Source: UBA1672 sp965263215 (lineage in GTDB: Bacteria > Pseudomonadota > Alphaproteobacteria > Micavibrionales > Micavibrionaceae). From it: a stretch of 64,000 nucleotides of DNA. The notes under the pieces are model-generated. The model searched no databases. It saw nothing but the letters and a program-made list of their open reading frames with translations, and was not told the DNA's origin. The position numbers and the translations under genes are program-made. The DNA lies in contig OZ253663.1 in NCBI GenBank assembly GCA_965263215.1, positions 310,001-374,000 on the forward strand, given 5' to 3'. This document shows positions 1 through 8,303 of the stretch, piece by piece (positions within the stretch are counted from its first letter, which is position 1; every line of letters starts with the position of its first letter).

Positions 1-1
1 A

Positions 2-1006
2 ATGGCTAAAAGCCCAATCGTTTCCGTTGTTATACCTTTTTACAATGCTGAAAATACCATTCAGGAAACATTGGAAAACGCACTAGAGCAAACTTATCCT
101 TATATTGAAATCATATTGGTCAATGACGGGTCTACGGATGAGTCAGTCAAAAAAGTCGAAGGCTATATTGAATCTCATAAAAACATAAAATTAATTCATC
201 AAGATAACGCAGGCGTTGCCGCTGCTAGAAATACCGGCATCAAAGAGAGCAAAGGCCAATATATAGCTCCCATTGATGCTGACGATCTATGGCATCCAAA
301 GCGTATTGAATTGCATATAGAGGCGTTGGAGCGTGCCTCACCCGAAACAGCAGTAGCATATTCACCTGCATACATACTCAACGAGGATAGCCATATCATT
401 CATAAGCCTAGGAAGTTTGAGCTGTCCGGGGATGTTTTTTCGAAGCAATTAAATGTTAATTTGGTGGGCAACGGCAGCGGCCTGACTATCCGTAAAGACG
501 CGCTGGTAAATATCGGCGGATATTCTCCCATGCTGAGGGAAAAAGGAGCACAGGGCTGCGAAGACTACATGGTTCAGATGATGTTAGCCCATGATTATCA
601 TTACATCGCAGTACCTTATTATTTAATTGGGTATAGAGTATATGAAGGCAATATGTCTTCTGATGAAATCAAAATGCTTAAATCCCGATTTTTGGTTTAT
701 GACTATTTACAAAACAAACATGACTTAGATAATAAAATATTATTTGAAGGCAGAAAAACGGCATTACTTTTTCACACTGTAAGGCTACTCAAGAAAGGTC
801 AGTTCATAAAATCATGGAAAGAACTAAAGCCTGTCGTGACGAAAATATATCATCCTGTGCATTTTATTTGCATAATATGGAAAATTATATTATATAAACT
901 CCTGAAAAAAATAATGAAAATTATAAAAAAACCTTTTTTTGCGAATAATAATCAAGAAGAACGGTTGAAATTTATAGACATAGCAAACAGGCCTCCAATA
1001 ACTTAG
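2..1006 (+). CDS. Family 2 glycosyltransferase
   Basis: This is a 334-residue GT-A fold glycosyltransferase that probably adds a sugar to a surface polysaccharide from a nucleotide-sugar donor at the cytoplasmic face of the membrane. The N-terminus has the family core: a VVIPFYN strand, NDGS at residues 41-44 and the metal-binding DADD at 92-95. The C-terminal third is basic and hydrophobic, which fits peripheral membrane attachment. The ATG sits at base 2, so the gene appears complete but its ribosome binding site is outside the window. It is followed 23 nt later by a nucleotide-sugar SDR gene on the same strand. The donor and acceptor cannot be told. Confidence 0.9.
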   Translation: MAKSPIVSVVIPFYNAENTIQETLENALEQTYPYIEIILVNDGSTDESVKKVEGYIESHKNIKLIHQDNAGVAAARNTGIKESKGQYIAPIDADDLWHPKRIELHIEALERASPETAVAYSPAYILNEDSHIIHKPRKFELSGDVFSKQLNVNLVGNGSGLTIRKDALVNIGGYSPMLREKGAQGCEDYMVQMMLAHDYHYIAVPYYLIGYRVYEGNMSSDEIKMLKSRFLVYDYLQNKHDLDNKILFEGRKTALLFHTVRLLKKGQFIKSWKELKPVVTKIYHPVHFICIIWKIILYKLLKKIMKIIKKPFFANNNQEERLKFIDIANRPPIT

Positions 1007-1029
1007 GCTTCATTGCTCAGGAGTTGGAC

Positions 1030-2037
1030 GTGAAAAATATTATTGTCTCAGGGGGCGCAGGTTTTGTTGGCTCTCATCTTGTCGATAGGCTTTTAGCCAG
1101 ACAAGATATTGAAAAGCTTATCGTGGTTGATAATTTATGGACTGGTGAGATTAATAATCTCGCCCATATTTCCGATCCGCGTCTTAAAATAGAAATTCAA
1201 GACATAGAAACTTTCCGCAGCGATATTCGCTTTGATGAAGTGTATCACCTTGCGTCACCCGCCTCTCCTCAACATTATTCATCTAAACCAGATAAAACAA
1301 TCTCAGCCAACATTATCGGCGCTATGCGTCTAAAGGAATTGATGAAACCTAATGGGAAGTTTTGCTTCACATCATCGTCCGAAGTATATGGCGATCCCAA
1401 AATATCGCCGCAACCAGAGAGCTACCTAGGCTCTGTAGATTGCACAGGGCCACGCGCCTCTTATGATGAGGGGAAGCGATGCACAGAGGCATTCCTATTT
1501 GAATGTCAACGTGTTTACGGCATGGATGTTCGTGTTGTAAGACCGTTTAATATATACGGCCCCCGCACAAAGCCTGATGATGGTCGTTGCGTATCTAATT
1601 TTGTTACCCAAGCTCTCAGTGGTGAGCCGATTACCATTTATGGAACAGGTGAACAGACAAGAAGCTGGGGCTATATTGATGACATTATGGATGGGTTTGA
1701 ACGTTTCTTCTGGCTTGATAACGTATCATATAAAGGCCCGCTTAATATCGGAAACAACCGCGAGATATCAGTTCTCGAAGTGGCCCAATACATTGCCAAC
1801 CTGATTCCGGAAACCAAAACTGTTCATCTTCCACCAGTACCGCATGACCCGACAAATCGTTGTCCCGACCTCACGCTCTCAAATAAAATACTGCCTGGCT
1901 GGAGCTGTGATACAAAATATGAGCTTGGTATTTTGAAGACAATGGAATGGTTTACAAAAAATCTAAAAAATGACGGAAACATTACTCCTCTGCCCTATAA
2001 CACCGCAAAAATAAGCCAGCTACAGGAATACGCTTAG
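1030..2037 (+). CDS. NAD-dependent epimerase/dehydratase, UDP-glucuronate decarboxylase-like
   Basis: This is an extended SDR enzyme that interconverts nucleotide sugars for the adjacent glycosyltransferases. A Rossmann motif GGAGFVG lies at the N-terminus. The catalytic Tyr and Lys are in SYDEGKR near residues 145-149, and RPFNIYGPR follows, as in the UDP-xylose synthase/UDP-glucuronate decarboxylase branch. I chose GTG at 1030 because AGGAG at 1019-1023 is spaced six bases from it; a TTG at 1024 in the same frame touches that site and would add two residues. UDP-xylose formation is the best guess, but other dehydratases of this branch look similar. Confidence 0.85.
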   Translation: MKNIIVSGGAGFVGSHLVDRLLARQDIEKLIVVDNLWTGEINNLAHISDPRLKIEIQDIETFRSDIRFDEVYHLASPASPQHYSSKPDKTISANIIGAMRLKELMKPNGKFCFTSSSEVYGDPKISPQPESYLGSVDCTGPRASYDEGKRCTEAFLFECQRVYGMDVRVVRPFNIYGPRTKPDDGRCVSNFVTQALSGEPITIYGTGEQTRSWGYIDDIMDGFERFFWLDNVSYKGPLNIGNNREISVLEVAQYIANLIPETKTVHLPPVPHDPTNRCPDLTLSNKILPGWSCDTKYELGILKTMEWFTKNLKNDGNITPLPYNTAKISQLQEYA

Positions 2038-2058
2038 TCAGCAAAAAAAGGTTATCCA

Positions 2059-5046
2059 ATGGCTGTTCAAAAAAATCAAAAAGTATCAATCATCTTGCCT
2101 GCTTACAATGCGTCAACAACATTGGAGCGCACAATCGCCTCTGTCAAAGCGCAAGACTATAAGGACTGGGAAATTATTATCATTGATGATGGGTCAACTG
2201 ATAGAACACCGGAACTTGCACAAAATTTTGCGAAAAAAGATAATCGCATTTTATATTATAAACAACCTAACGCCGGTGTGTCTTCAGCACGCAACACGGG
2301 CTTAACAAAGGCGGACGGCGACTGGATATTATTTCTGGATAGTGATGATACGATTGATCCTCACTTCCTCTCAAAAATGATGCGTTCCGCTAATGACAAT
2401 AATTCGGACATCGTAATTTGCGAATACCTGCACTGTAATGAGGGTGAAAAACTTAATATCAGTGGCAGAAGCTCAAAACTACCGAAAGATGCCATTACAG
2501 AGCTGATGATATGGCCGTACTTTGCAGTCCACGCAGCAATTACCAAACGAGAACATGTCTTAAAAGCTGAGGGTTTCGACACAACCTTAAAAACCTGCGA
2601 AGATTGGGATTTCTGGATCAAAATTCTAACGCAAGAAGGTATCCGATATTCAAATGTGGATGAAGTTTTGGCCTACTATCACAATACGCCGGACTCTTTG
2701 TCCAAAGGCGCCTCAGATATGTTCGCAGATTGCCGTGAAATTCGCCGTCGTCAAAAAGAGCATGTCTACGGACCACTCGCTGCTGAATATGAAATGGATG
2801 AAGCGCAATCAATCTTAAAAGACACACAGGAACTGTGCTGGTACGTGGCAGTTGATGCCGCGCAAGGACATGATAAGACTTATATTCACGACACTTTTGA
2901 ACATCTGGCATCTCCCTTTCAAGGCGATGTGTGGTTAAACGACTGTGTTTTTGAGGGTCTAAATGTGGGGTCTTGTTTAAAAACGCGTGATACATTCAAA
3001 ATATGGCCAAAAGCACAACAAACAATCACAAAGCTATTCACGATTATAGAAGAACGCACAGGGCATAAAGGGGCTGCGGATATGTTATTGCACGCTCTGT
3101 ATGACACTTTTGCAAAGAAATGCGATGTTAAAGAAGCTCTCTATCATAAAAACAAAGCCTATGTTCGCGCTCTTCCATTTATGTTTAACCCTTCTCTGCC
3201 AGAGGGTGTCGATTGCGTAAGTTTGTATTTTAAAATTGGTGATAAGAAAATTCGTTTGCAAGAAATTCCGGTTATTCAACCGTTAACACGATTACGGTTG
3301 CTGCGCATCGTTGCTTATGAGCTATGTGATAAATTACTCGCTGCCTCTACTTCCAGATTCCCTGTTGGGTTGGCTGCAAAAATTTTACGAAAAATTATAA
3401 AGCTCAGAAGAAAAGTCAGATCAAAAATATTTAAAAGAACCGGCCCTGAGAACAGAGCACTGAAAGCTTACGGCTCATTTGCTCTGAAAAAAATTATCCG
3501 GAAAATAAATGATAAAATTCCAAAAGAAGCTGAAAATTCGAAACCCAGCGATGAAGAAGATGAATATCTCGATTATTTCTCAGACGATGTCTGGGAAAAG
3601 ATTTTCAAAACCGAAAACCCGTGGAACTATGATAACCCATATGAACAACTGAAATATCAGCAAACGCTCGGCCTATTACCAGACCAAAAACTCCACTCTG
3701 CGCTTGAACTTGCTTGTGCCGAGGGACACTTCACCATTGATCTTGCGGATCGTGTGGAAAAGCTTTTGGCCACGGACATATCAGAAACAGCCGTCAAAAG
3801 AGCCGCAGAAAGATGCACAGAAAAAACCAATATCGACTATGGCGTTCTGGATTTTGTGAAAGATCCGATTGAAGGAAAATATGACCTAATCGTTTGTTCA
3901 GAAGTTCTGTATTATACAAAAGAAAGAAAAAAGCTTTATGAAGTTGCCAATAAAATCGCCAACGCGCTAAACCCCGGCGGCTATTTATTAATGGCGCATG
4001 CTTGGTTGATTGAAGATGATACCTCGAAGACCGCCTTTGGATGGGGAGACACACAAGGCGTGGACACCATCATCAAGACATTCCTATCCCACGATGATCT
4101 GGATTCCTCATCAGTATTAACAACCGAGCTTTACCAGCTTCACCTGATCCAAAAAAAATCTGACAACGCGCTACCTAAACCAAAAGAAGTTGTGGCTGAT
4201 TACGGAACACCATTGCCGGAGCATGTCGCCGCAGATATCGTTTGGGGCGGCGCGCATGCCACAAGATATCAAACACAAAGTACAGAGCGTACACGTCATT
4301 TACCCATTCCGATGTATCATCGCATTGCTGAGGACGCACCAGAAGACTTACAGCGCTACACGGTAAAACCTGATGAATTTGAAAAGCAGTTAAGGTACAT
4401 GCATCGCCGTGGTTTTTATTCTATAGACCCTGCGCTCCTCAATCCTACACAACATTTTCCCTGGGATATAGAAGGCCGCCCGACAGTCATTACATTTGAT
4501 GATGCCTATGTTGATTTTCTGGAAACGGCTTGGCCCATCTTACAACGCAACGGCTTTGGTGCGCACATGTTTGTACCAACCGGCTATGTTGGCGGTAAGG
4601 CCGATTGGGACAGTGAATATGGTAAATCAGCCCCCATTATGGATTGGGATCAAATAAAATATTTATCAAAACAGGGCGTAACTTTCGGAAGTCATCTTGT
4701 CAGCCACCGCCCTTCTACTGAGTTAAGTCTTGAGGAATTACTGGAAGAAGCCATAACCTCGAAAAAAATTCTTGAGCAAAAACTGGGTAAACCGATCACA
4801 AGTGTTGCACCGCCTTATGGTGTTTTCGGAAGACGTGAAGAGCGTATATTCCAGATCGCAGGCTATGGAAGCATCTTCGGAATCAATGATGGCGGCTGGG
4901 CCAAGAATGGATGCACCGTGTTGTCCAGAGTATTCCCTGATGGTACAAAAGATTTGAACGGCTTTGCTGAAAACTTTCCTAATAGCCTGCCTGCGCCAGA
5001 TGAGTACGATTTAAACAACGAAAACTTTAAGACCATTTTCAAATAA
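2059..5046 (+). CDS. Trifunctional fusion: GT2 glycosyltransferase, NodS-like methyltransferase, NodB-like polysaccharide deacetylase
   Basis: A 995-residue protein with three enzyme domains. Residues 1 to about 230 form a GT2 domain (ILPAYNAS, DDGS, DSDD at 94-97). A linker of unclear fold runs to about 510. Residues about 520-710 form an SAM-dependent methyltransferase of NodS type (LELACAEGHF SAM loop near 547, CSEVLYY). Residues about 750-960 form a NodB-type polysaccharide deacetylase with catalytic TFDD near 812 and metal-ligand motif SHLVSH near 877. The same three activities, glycosyl transfer, N-methylation and N-deacetylation, are separate proteins (NodC, NodS, NodB) in rhizobial Nod-factor synthesis. 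Here the product is more likely a modified surface glycan. No NodA-like acyltransferase is nearby. Confidence 0.88.
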   Translation: MAVQKNQKVSIILPAYNASTTLERTIASVKAQDYKDWEIIIIDDGSTDRTPELAQNFAKKDNRILYYKQPNAGVSSARNTGLTKADGDWILFLDSDDTIDPHFLSKMMRSANDNNSDIVICEYLHCNEGEKLNISGRSSKLPKDAITELMIWPYFAVHAAITKREHVLKAEGFDTTLKTCEDWDFWIKILTQEGIRYSNVDEVLAYYHNTPDSLSKGASDMFADCREIRRRQKEHVYGPLAAEYEMDEAQSILKDTQELCWYVAVDAAQGHDKTYIHDTFEHLASPFQGDVWLNDCVFEGLNVGSCLKTRDTFKIWPKAQQTITKLFTIIEERTGHKGAADMLLHALYDTFAKKCDVKEALYHKNKAYVRALPFMFNPSLPEGVDCVSLYFKIGDKKIRLQEIPVIQPLTRLRLLRIVAYELCDKLLAASTSRFPVGLAAKILRKIIKLRRKVRSKIFKRTGPENRALKAYGSFALKKIIRKINDKIPKEAENSKPSDEEDEYLDYFSDDVWEKIFKTENPWNYDNPYEQLKYQQTLGLLPDQKLHSALELACAEGHFTIDLADRVEKLLATDISETAVKRAAERCTEKTNIDYGVLDFVKDPIEGKYDLIVCSEVLYYTKERKKLYEVANKIANALNPGGYLLMAHAWLIEDDTSKTAFGWGDTQGVDTIIKTFLSHDDLDSSSVLTTELYQLHLIQKKSDNALPKPKEVVADYGTPLPEHVAADIVWGGAHATRYQTQSTERTRHLPIPMYHRIAEDAPEDLQRYTVKPDEFEKQLRYMHRRGFYSIDPALLNPTQHFPWDIEGRPTVITFDDAYVDFLETAWPILQRNGFGAHMFVPTGYVGGKADWDSEYGKSAPIMDWDQIKYLSKQGVTFGSHLVSHRPSTELSLEELLEEAITSKKILEQKLGKPITSVAPPYGVFGRREERIFQIAGYGSIFGINDGGWAKNGCTVLSRVFPDGTKDLNGFAENFPNSLPAPDEYDLNNENFKTIFK

Positions 5047-5065
5047 TGATCTGATTGCCGAACTG

Positions 5066-6763
5066 ATGATAAAACCGATAGAGCGCTTTTTATCCGACCT
5101 GAAAATCTTGGCAAAGCTCAGGCCTTTTCTTGATGGCCTGAAAAAATGGTTAGGTTTATCTCTCATCCTTGGCTTTGTGTCTTCGTTGATCGAAAGCTTT
5201 GCCGTCAGTTTAATCATGTTTTTTATATTCAAAACTGTTCTTAATGATGATTTTCATTTTGGCAACCGCGTGCTTGATGACTTTTTTAGAAGTATCGATA
5301 CGATGACAGCAGATAACCCCCTAATGATTTGGGGAACGATTATCGCAATTTTAATTTTAAAAACACTGATCGTAGGAAGCTATAACCTCCTCAGCGATCA
5401 TATTGTTAACACCATACACCATCGCATCCGTTCCGGTCTGTTCGAAAAATATATGTCCTTACCATATAAGGAAGTGTCCAAACTCGATTACGGAACAATG
5501 ACAAATGCCCTGCAGGTTGAGTGTTGGTACATAACCGAAATTATATACTCTGTGTTTCGTATCGTGATTACCCTTTGTGCCATAAGTGTTTACCTGACTG
5601 TCATCGCGTTTTTCTCTTGGCAAATTGCACTTACTCTCCTTGTTCTGGGAACCGCCATCAAGCTTGCTTTAGCGGGACTAAAAATGCCTATTCGCAGGAT
5701 TGGATATCAGGTCACACAAATCAATGAAGAGCTAACCTCTCATATGTATACACGCATGCAGGCCCTTAAAACGATTAGAGCCCACGGCCTAGAAAAAGGA
5801 GAAACAGAATCCTTCGCAGCGTTATCGCAAACCGTAGCAAAAGCGTTTACGCGTATGTCTTTTGTAGAAACCTACATACGCCCCATAAACGATATCACCG
5901 TCTTGTTCATGATTGCCTTCCTTATATGGCTCTCAACAACGCTTGGAAATCCGGTAACAGTCACCGCAACCGTCATTGCCCTGCTCTACCGCCTGCAGCC
6001 TCATTTGAACGGTCTGGAAGGTGAATTCATCAACCTGCACAGGTCACAAGGCCCTTTAGAAGCTGTGTTGACGCAATTGGAAGCAGAAGACATACGAACA
6101 CAGGTCAATGAAACCATAGATATGCCAGATAAATGGAATGTCTTACGTTTCAAGGATGTTGCGTTTGCCTATGATAAGAACACAATATTCAAAGGCATCA
6201 GCTTTGAATTACAAAAAGGAAAAGTATTATCTATCAAAGGTGAAAGCGGAATAGGCAAAACAACATTAGTAAATTTGTTTTTAAAATTGACGCAACCCAC
6301 AGATGGCGAAATCTGGCTTGATGGTTTGGACTTTAATGACATCAAAAGGCAATCATGGCTGAGGGGCGTTGCCGCGGCCGGCCAAGATTTTGAACTGCCC
6401 GACGGGACATTACGCGAAAATTTGACGCTCGGCCGTAATGTTTCCGATGCGCAAATCAAGGAGGCTCTTGAAATTGCAGAGATTAAAGAATTCGTTGATA
6501 CTCTGCCCGAAGGATTAGAAACCAAGGTCGGGGAGCGCGGCGTAAGACTATCTGGCGGACAAAGACAACGCATTGTCTTAGCACGCGCTTTGGCGTCCAA
6601 TCCTGATGTTTTGATTATGGATGAAGCAACCAGCGCCGTCAGCATTCCAGTTGAAAAAGATATTTATAAAAACATCAAATCCGCCAGACCGGATATGACC
6701 ATTATACTTATTACACACCGGGACATTCCCGATAATTTCGCAGATCTACAGGTGGATATTTAA
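5066..6763 (+). CDS. ABC-type exporter half-transporter (MsbA/PglK-like)
   Basis: A 565-residue fused membrane and ATPase subunit that should dimerise and flip or export a glycan or lipid-linked product made by the upstream genes, which lie 19 nt away on the same strand. The first ~310 residues carry about six hydrophobic helices. The nucleotide-binding domain has Walker A GESGIGKTT near 392-400, signature LSGGQRQR near 495, Walker B VLIMDEATSA and switch ITHR. The D-loop reads SAVS where SALD is usual, so the conserved Asp is missing. The substrate is inferred only from context. Confidence 0.88.
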   Translation: MIKPIERFLSDLKILAKLRPFLDGLKKWLGLSLILGFVSSLIESFAVSLIMFFIFKTVLNDDFHFGNRVLDDFFRSIDTMTADNPLMIWGTIIAILILKTLIVGSYNLLSDHIVNTIHHRIRSGLFEKYMSLPYKEVSKLDYGTMTNALQVECWYITEIIYSVFRIVITLCAISVYLTVIAFFSWQIALTLLVLGTAIKLALAGLKMPIRRIGYQVTQINEELTSHMYTRMQALKTIRAHGLEKGETESFAALSQTVAKAFTRMSFVETYIRPINDITVLFMIAFLIWLSTTLGNPVTVTATVIALLYRLQPHLNGLEGEFINLHRSQGPLEAVLTQLEAEDIRTQVNETIDMPDKWNVLRFKDVAFAYDKNTIFKGISFELQKGKVLSIKGESGIGKTTLVNLFLKLTQPTDGEIWLDGLDFNDIKRQSWLRGVAAAGQDFELPDGTLRENLTLGRNVSDAQIKEALEIAEIKEFVDTLPEGLETKVGERGVRLSGGQRQRIVLARALASNPDVLIMDEATSAVSIPVEKDIYKNIKSARPDMTIILITHRDIPDNFADLQVDI

Positions 6764-6814
6764 AAAGCTCCCAAGATCTTCGAATACCCAAGGACTTTTG
6801 AAGATGGAGTGAAT

Positions 6815-6832
6815 AATGGTGGAGGTATCAGG
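6815..6832. repeat. Decayed att-like copy of the tRNA-Tyr 3' end
   Basis: By eye, 15 of 18 bases match the plus-strand sequence at the tRNA-Tyr 3' end (14953-14970), starting with the 11-base identity AATGGTGGAGG. It lies just upstream of parDE. It could mark the outer edge of an older insertion into the same tRNA, or be chance in a G-rich stretch. Confidence 0.3.
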
Positions 6833-6897
6833 TGACACCTCGAACCGATTGTTTCAAATATTAGAGCTATGGGAGCAGACTTTCAAGAAAGATATAT

Positions 6898-6926
6898 TTT
6901 ACAAAGATTGATAATGTTTGTATAAT
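6898..6926 (+). promoter_or_regulatory. Sigma-70-type promoter of parDE
   Basis: TTTACA at 6898-6903 and a consensus TATAAT at 6921-6926 are separated by 17 bases, the optimal spacing. It sits immediately upstream of a palindrome and the parD start. Confidence 0.75.
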
Positions 6927-6929
6927 TAA

Positions 6930-6943
6930 CATTATTAATAATG
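6930..6943. promoter_or_regulatory. Palindromic operator of parDE
   Basis: CATTATTAATAATG is a perfect 14-base palindrome between the -10 box and the Shine-Dalgarno sequence of parD. Ribbon-helix-helix antitoxins bind such palindromes and repress their own operon, so this is the expected ParD/ParDE autoregulatory site. Confidence 0.6.
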
Positions 6944-6952
6944 AGGTGAAAA

Positions 6953-7210
6953 ATGCATGTATCCCTAACGCCTGAGCTTGAGGGTATCATTAAAAACAAA
7001 GTCGAATCAGGTCTTTATAATAACGCGAGCGAAGTCATACGCGAAGCCTTGCGCTTTATGGAGATGAATCAGGATATTGTCATGCAGATGAAGCTCGATC
7101 GTTTGCGTGCGCACTTACAAACTGGTGAAGATGAAATTGCAGGCGGCCAAGGTTCAGCTTTAAAAAGCAAAGACGACGTTTCCGCTTTCTTTGATGGTAT
7201 CCGCTCATAA
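6953..7210 (+). CDS. parD: ParD-type ribbon-helix-helix antitoxin
   Basis: An 85-residue antitoxin. The N-terminal ~45 residues (SLTPELEGIIKNKVESG, then NNASEVIREALRFME) are the ParD/CopG ribbon-helix-helix DNA-binding domain. The C-terminal half is the toxin-wrapping segment. A GAGGTG ribosome site precedes the ATG. The stop codon shares one base with the start of the toxin gene (TAATG), typical of coupled toxin-antitoxin translation. It should neutralise the ParE toxin and repress the promoter directly upstream. It lies just outside the integrated element, between two att-like sequences. Confidence 0.9.
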   Translation: MHVSLTPELEGIIKNKVESGLYNNASEVIREALRFMEMNQDIVMQMKLDRLRAHLQTGEDEIAGGQGSALKSKDDVSAFFDGIRS

Positions 7211-7509
7211 TGTCTCAATATCGAATTATTGTCTCTCCACAAGCCAAACGGGATTTAAAAGATATCCGTAGCTATACTCTTCAAAGCTGGGGTGCCGCTC
7301 AAGCTGATATATATTTAGGAAAGATAGAAGAAGCATTTTATGGTTTGTTGGATAATCCTGAAATAGGCCGCGAGCGTAATGATATTAAAACGAACTATCG
7401 AAGCATTACGATAGAAAAGCATGTTCTATTTTACAAAATTAAAAAATCAGAAATCCATATCCTCGGTATTCCACATAGTCGTATGGATATTTTGAATTAT
7501 TTTTCATGA
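7210..7509 (+). CDS. parE: ParE/RelE-superfamily toxin
   Basis: A 99-residue RelE/ParE-fold toxin, with the family pattern SPQAKRDLKDIRSYT near the N-terminus, NPEIGRERND in the middle and a C-terminal strand HILGIPHSRMDI. ParE members poison DNA gyrase, RelE members cut mRNA on the ribosome. The ParD partner and the R-x-D-I ending favour ParE. It overlaps parD by one base. The open frame is intact, so it is probably an active addiction module that would stabilise this region. Confidence 0.88.
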   Translation: MSQYRIIVSPQAKRDLKDIRSYTLQSWGAAQADIYLGKIEEAFYGLLDNPEIGRERNDIKTNYRSITIEKHVLFYKIKKSEIHILGIPHSRMDILNYFS

Positions 7510-7571
7510 ATAATTATATGAGCGCCCAAAATCATATTTCTATTATGATAAAATAAACTTCGGATGAAAAT

Positions 7572-7588
7572 AAAATGGTGGGGGGGCA
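7572..7588. other. attL of the tRNA-Tyr integrative element
   Basis: This 17-base sequence (AAAATGGTGG then GGGGGCA) matches the 18 bases at 14951-14968, which cover the tRNA-Tyr CCA end, with a single missing A. It marks the end of the element distal to the integrase. Direct repeats of a tRNA 3' end are the hallmark of tyrosine-recombinase integration. Confidence 0.65.
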
Positions 7589-7650
7589 TCATTCATATTT
7601 ACTCACTAATGATTTGTTATAAAAACAAACAAGACAACTCAAACTTTGAA

Positions 7651-7675
7651 AATACCACCTTTAGTACCACCTTTT
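7651..7675. repeat. Tandem ATACCACCTT repeats, probable integrase arm sites (left end)
   Basis: Two ATACCACCTT-like units lie in tandem just inside attL. By eye the 25-base block matches the one at 14821-14845 at 23 of 25 positions. Matching short repeats at both termini fit arm-type binding sites of the element's integrase. Confidence 0.55.
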
Positions 7676-7685
7676 AAGCTTTGCT

Positions 7686-8303
7686 CTATTTCTTGTTAAC
7701 AGGCTCTATTAATTTTTTAAACATATAAAATGCTCTCGACGTTATTCGCATAAACGTAAAAAGACTTTCTATAATAAGATAGTAGAAACAAACTAACGCA
7801 AGAAAACTAGCAATCGTTTTTATCGCCTTTAGAAAGGTAAGCGCCTTTTCTGAATAGGGAATTAATTGATAGTATTCAAAGATAAATTGACAGACTTCTC
7901 CATCTAAACTTTTCCCCAAATAAAAGACTAAACACAAAATAATCAAAAAAACTGAAATTAGATTAAAATAAGCGACATTATAAAACAGTTCTGAAGATAA
8001 CTTATTTATCTTTTCGGACAAAACCTCTTTCTCTAATGACGAGTCATCCACTTTCTTTTGGAAATTCAGCAAATAAAACAGAATATTAAAACCAAACCCT
8101 ATCAAAATTGCGTATATAGAAAGTATAACACTCAAAAAACTTGTGTTTAGTTGAGAAAAAATAAGAGCGAAAACAACAGCAAAAAGAAACTTTAAAACCT
8201 GATAAGATGTAGTTTTAAAATCTTCGCCCTTAGAATAATCGTAAAATGTTGCAGCGTTACTGGAAACTATCTCTTCAAAGTTTAACATTTTATCGAACCG
8301 CAA
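7686..8303 (-). CDS. Four-helix membrane protein of unknown function
   Basis: A 205-residue protein not recognised by family. It has about four hydrophobic helices (roughly residues 35-52, 55-80, 107-130 and 157-184) with a polar, charged loop at 80-105 (KKVDDSSLEKEVLSEKINK). No signal peptide is evident. Its start overlaps the end of the upstream soluble gene by 14 bases, so the two are co-transcribed and probably act together. It is the last gene before attL. A soluble sensor followed by a membrane effector is a common layout for anti-phage cassettes, but that function is only a guess from location. Confidence 0.7.
   Translation of the reverse strand: MRFDKMLNFEEIVSSNAATFYDYSKGEDFKTTSYQVLKFLFAVVFALIFSQLNTSFLSVILSIYAILIGFGFNILFYLLNFQKKVDDSSLEKEVLSEKINKLSSELFYNVAYFNLISVFLIILCLVFYLGKSLDGEVCQFIFEYYQLIPYSEKALTFLKAIKTIASFLALVCFYYLIIESLFTFMRITSRAFYMFKKLIEPVNKK

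Noticed and set aside
6830..6840. 11-base palindrome AGGTGACACCT near the att-like repeat
   Set aside because: Too short a loop for a hairpin and no flanking T run; kept only as part of the att-like sequence.
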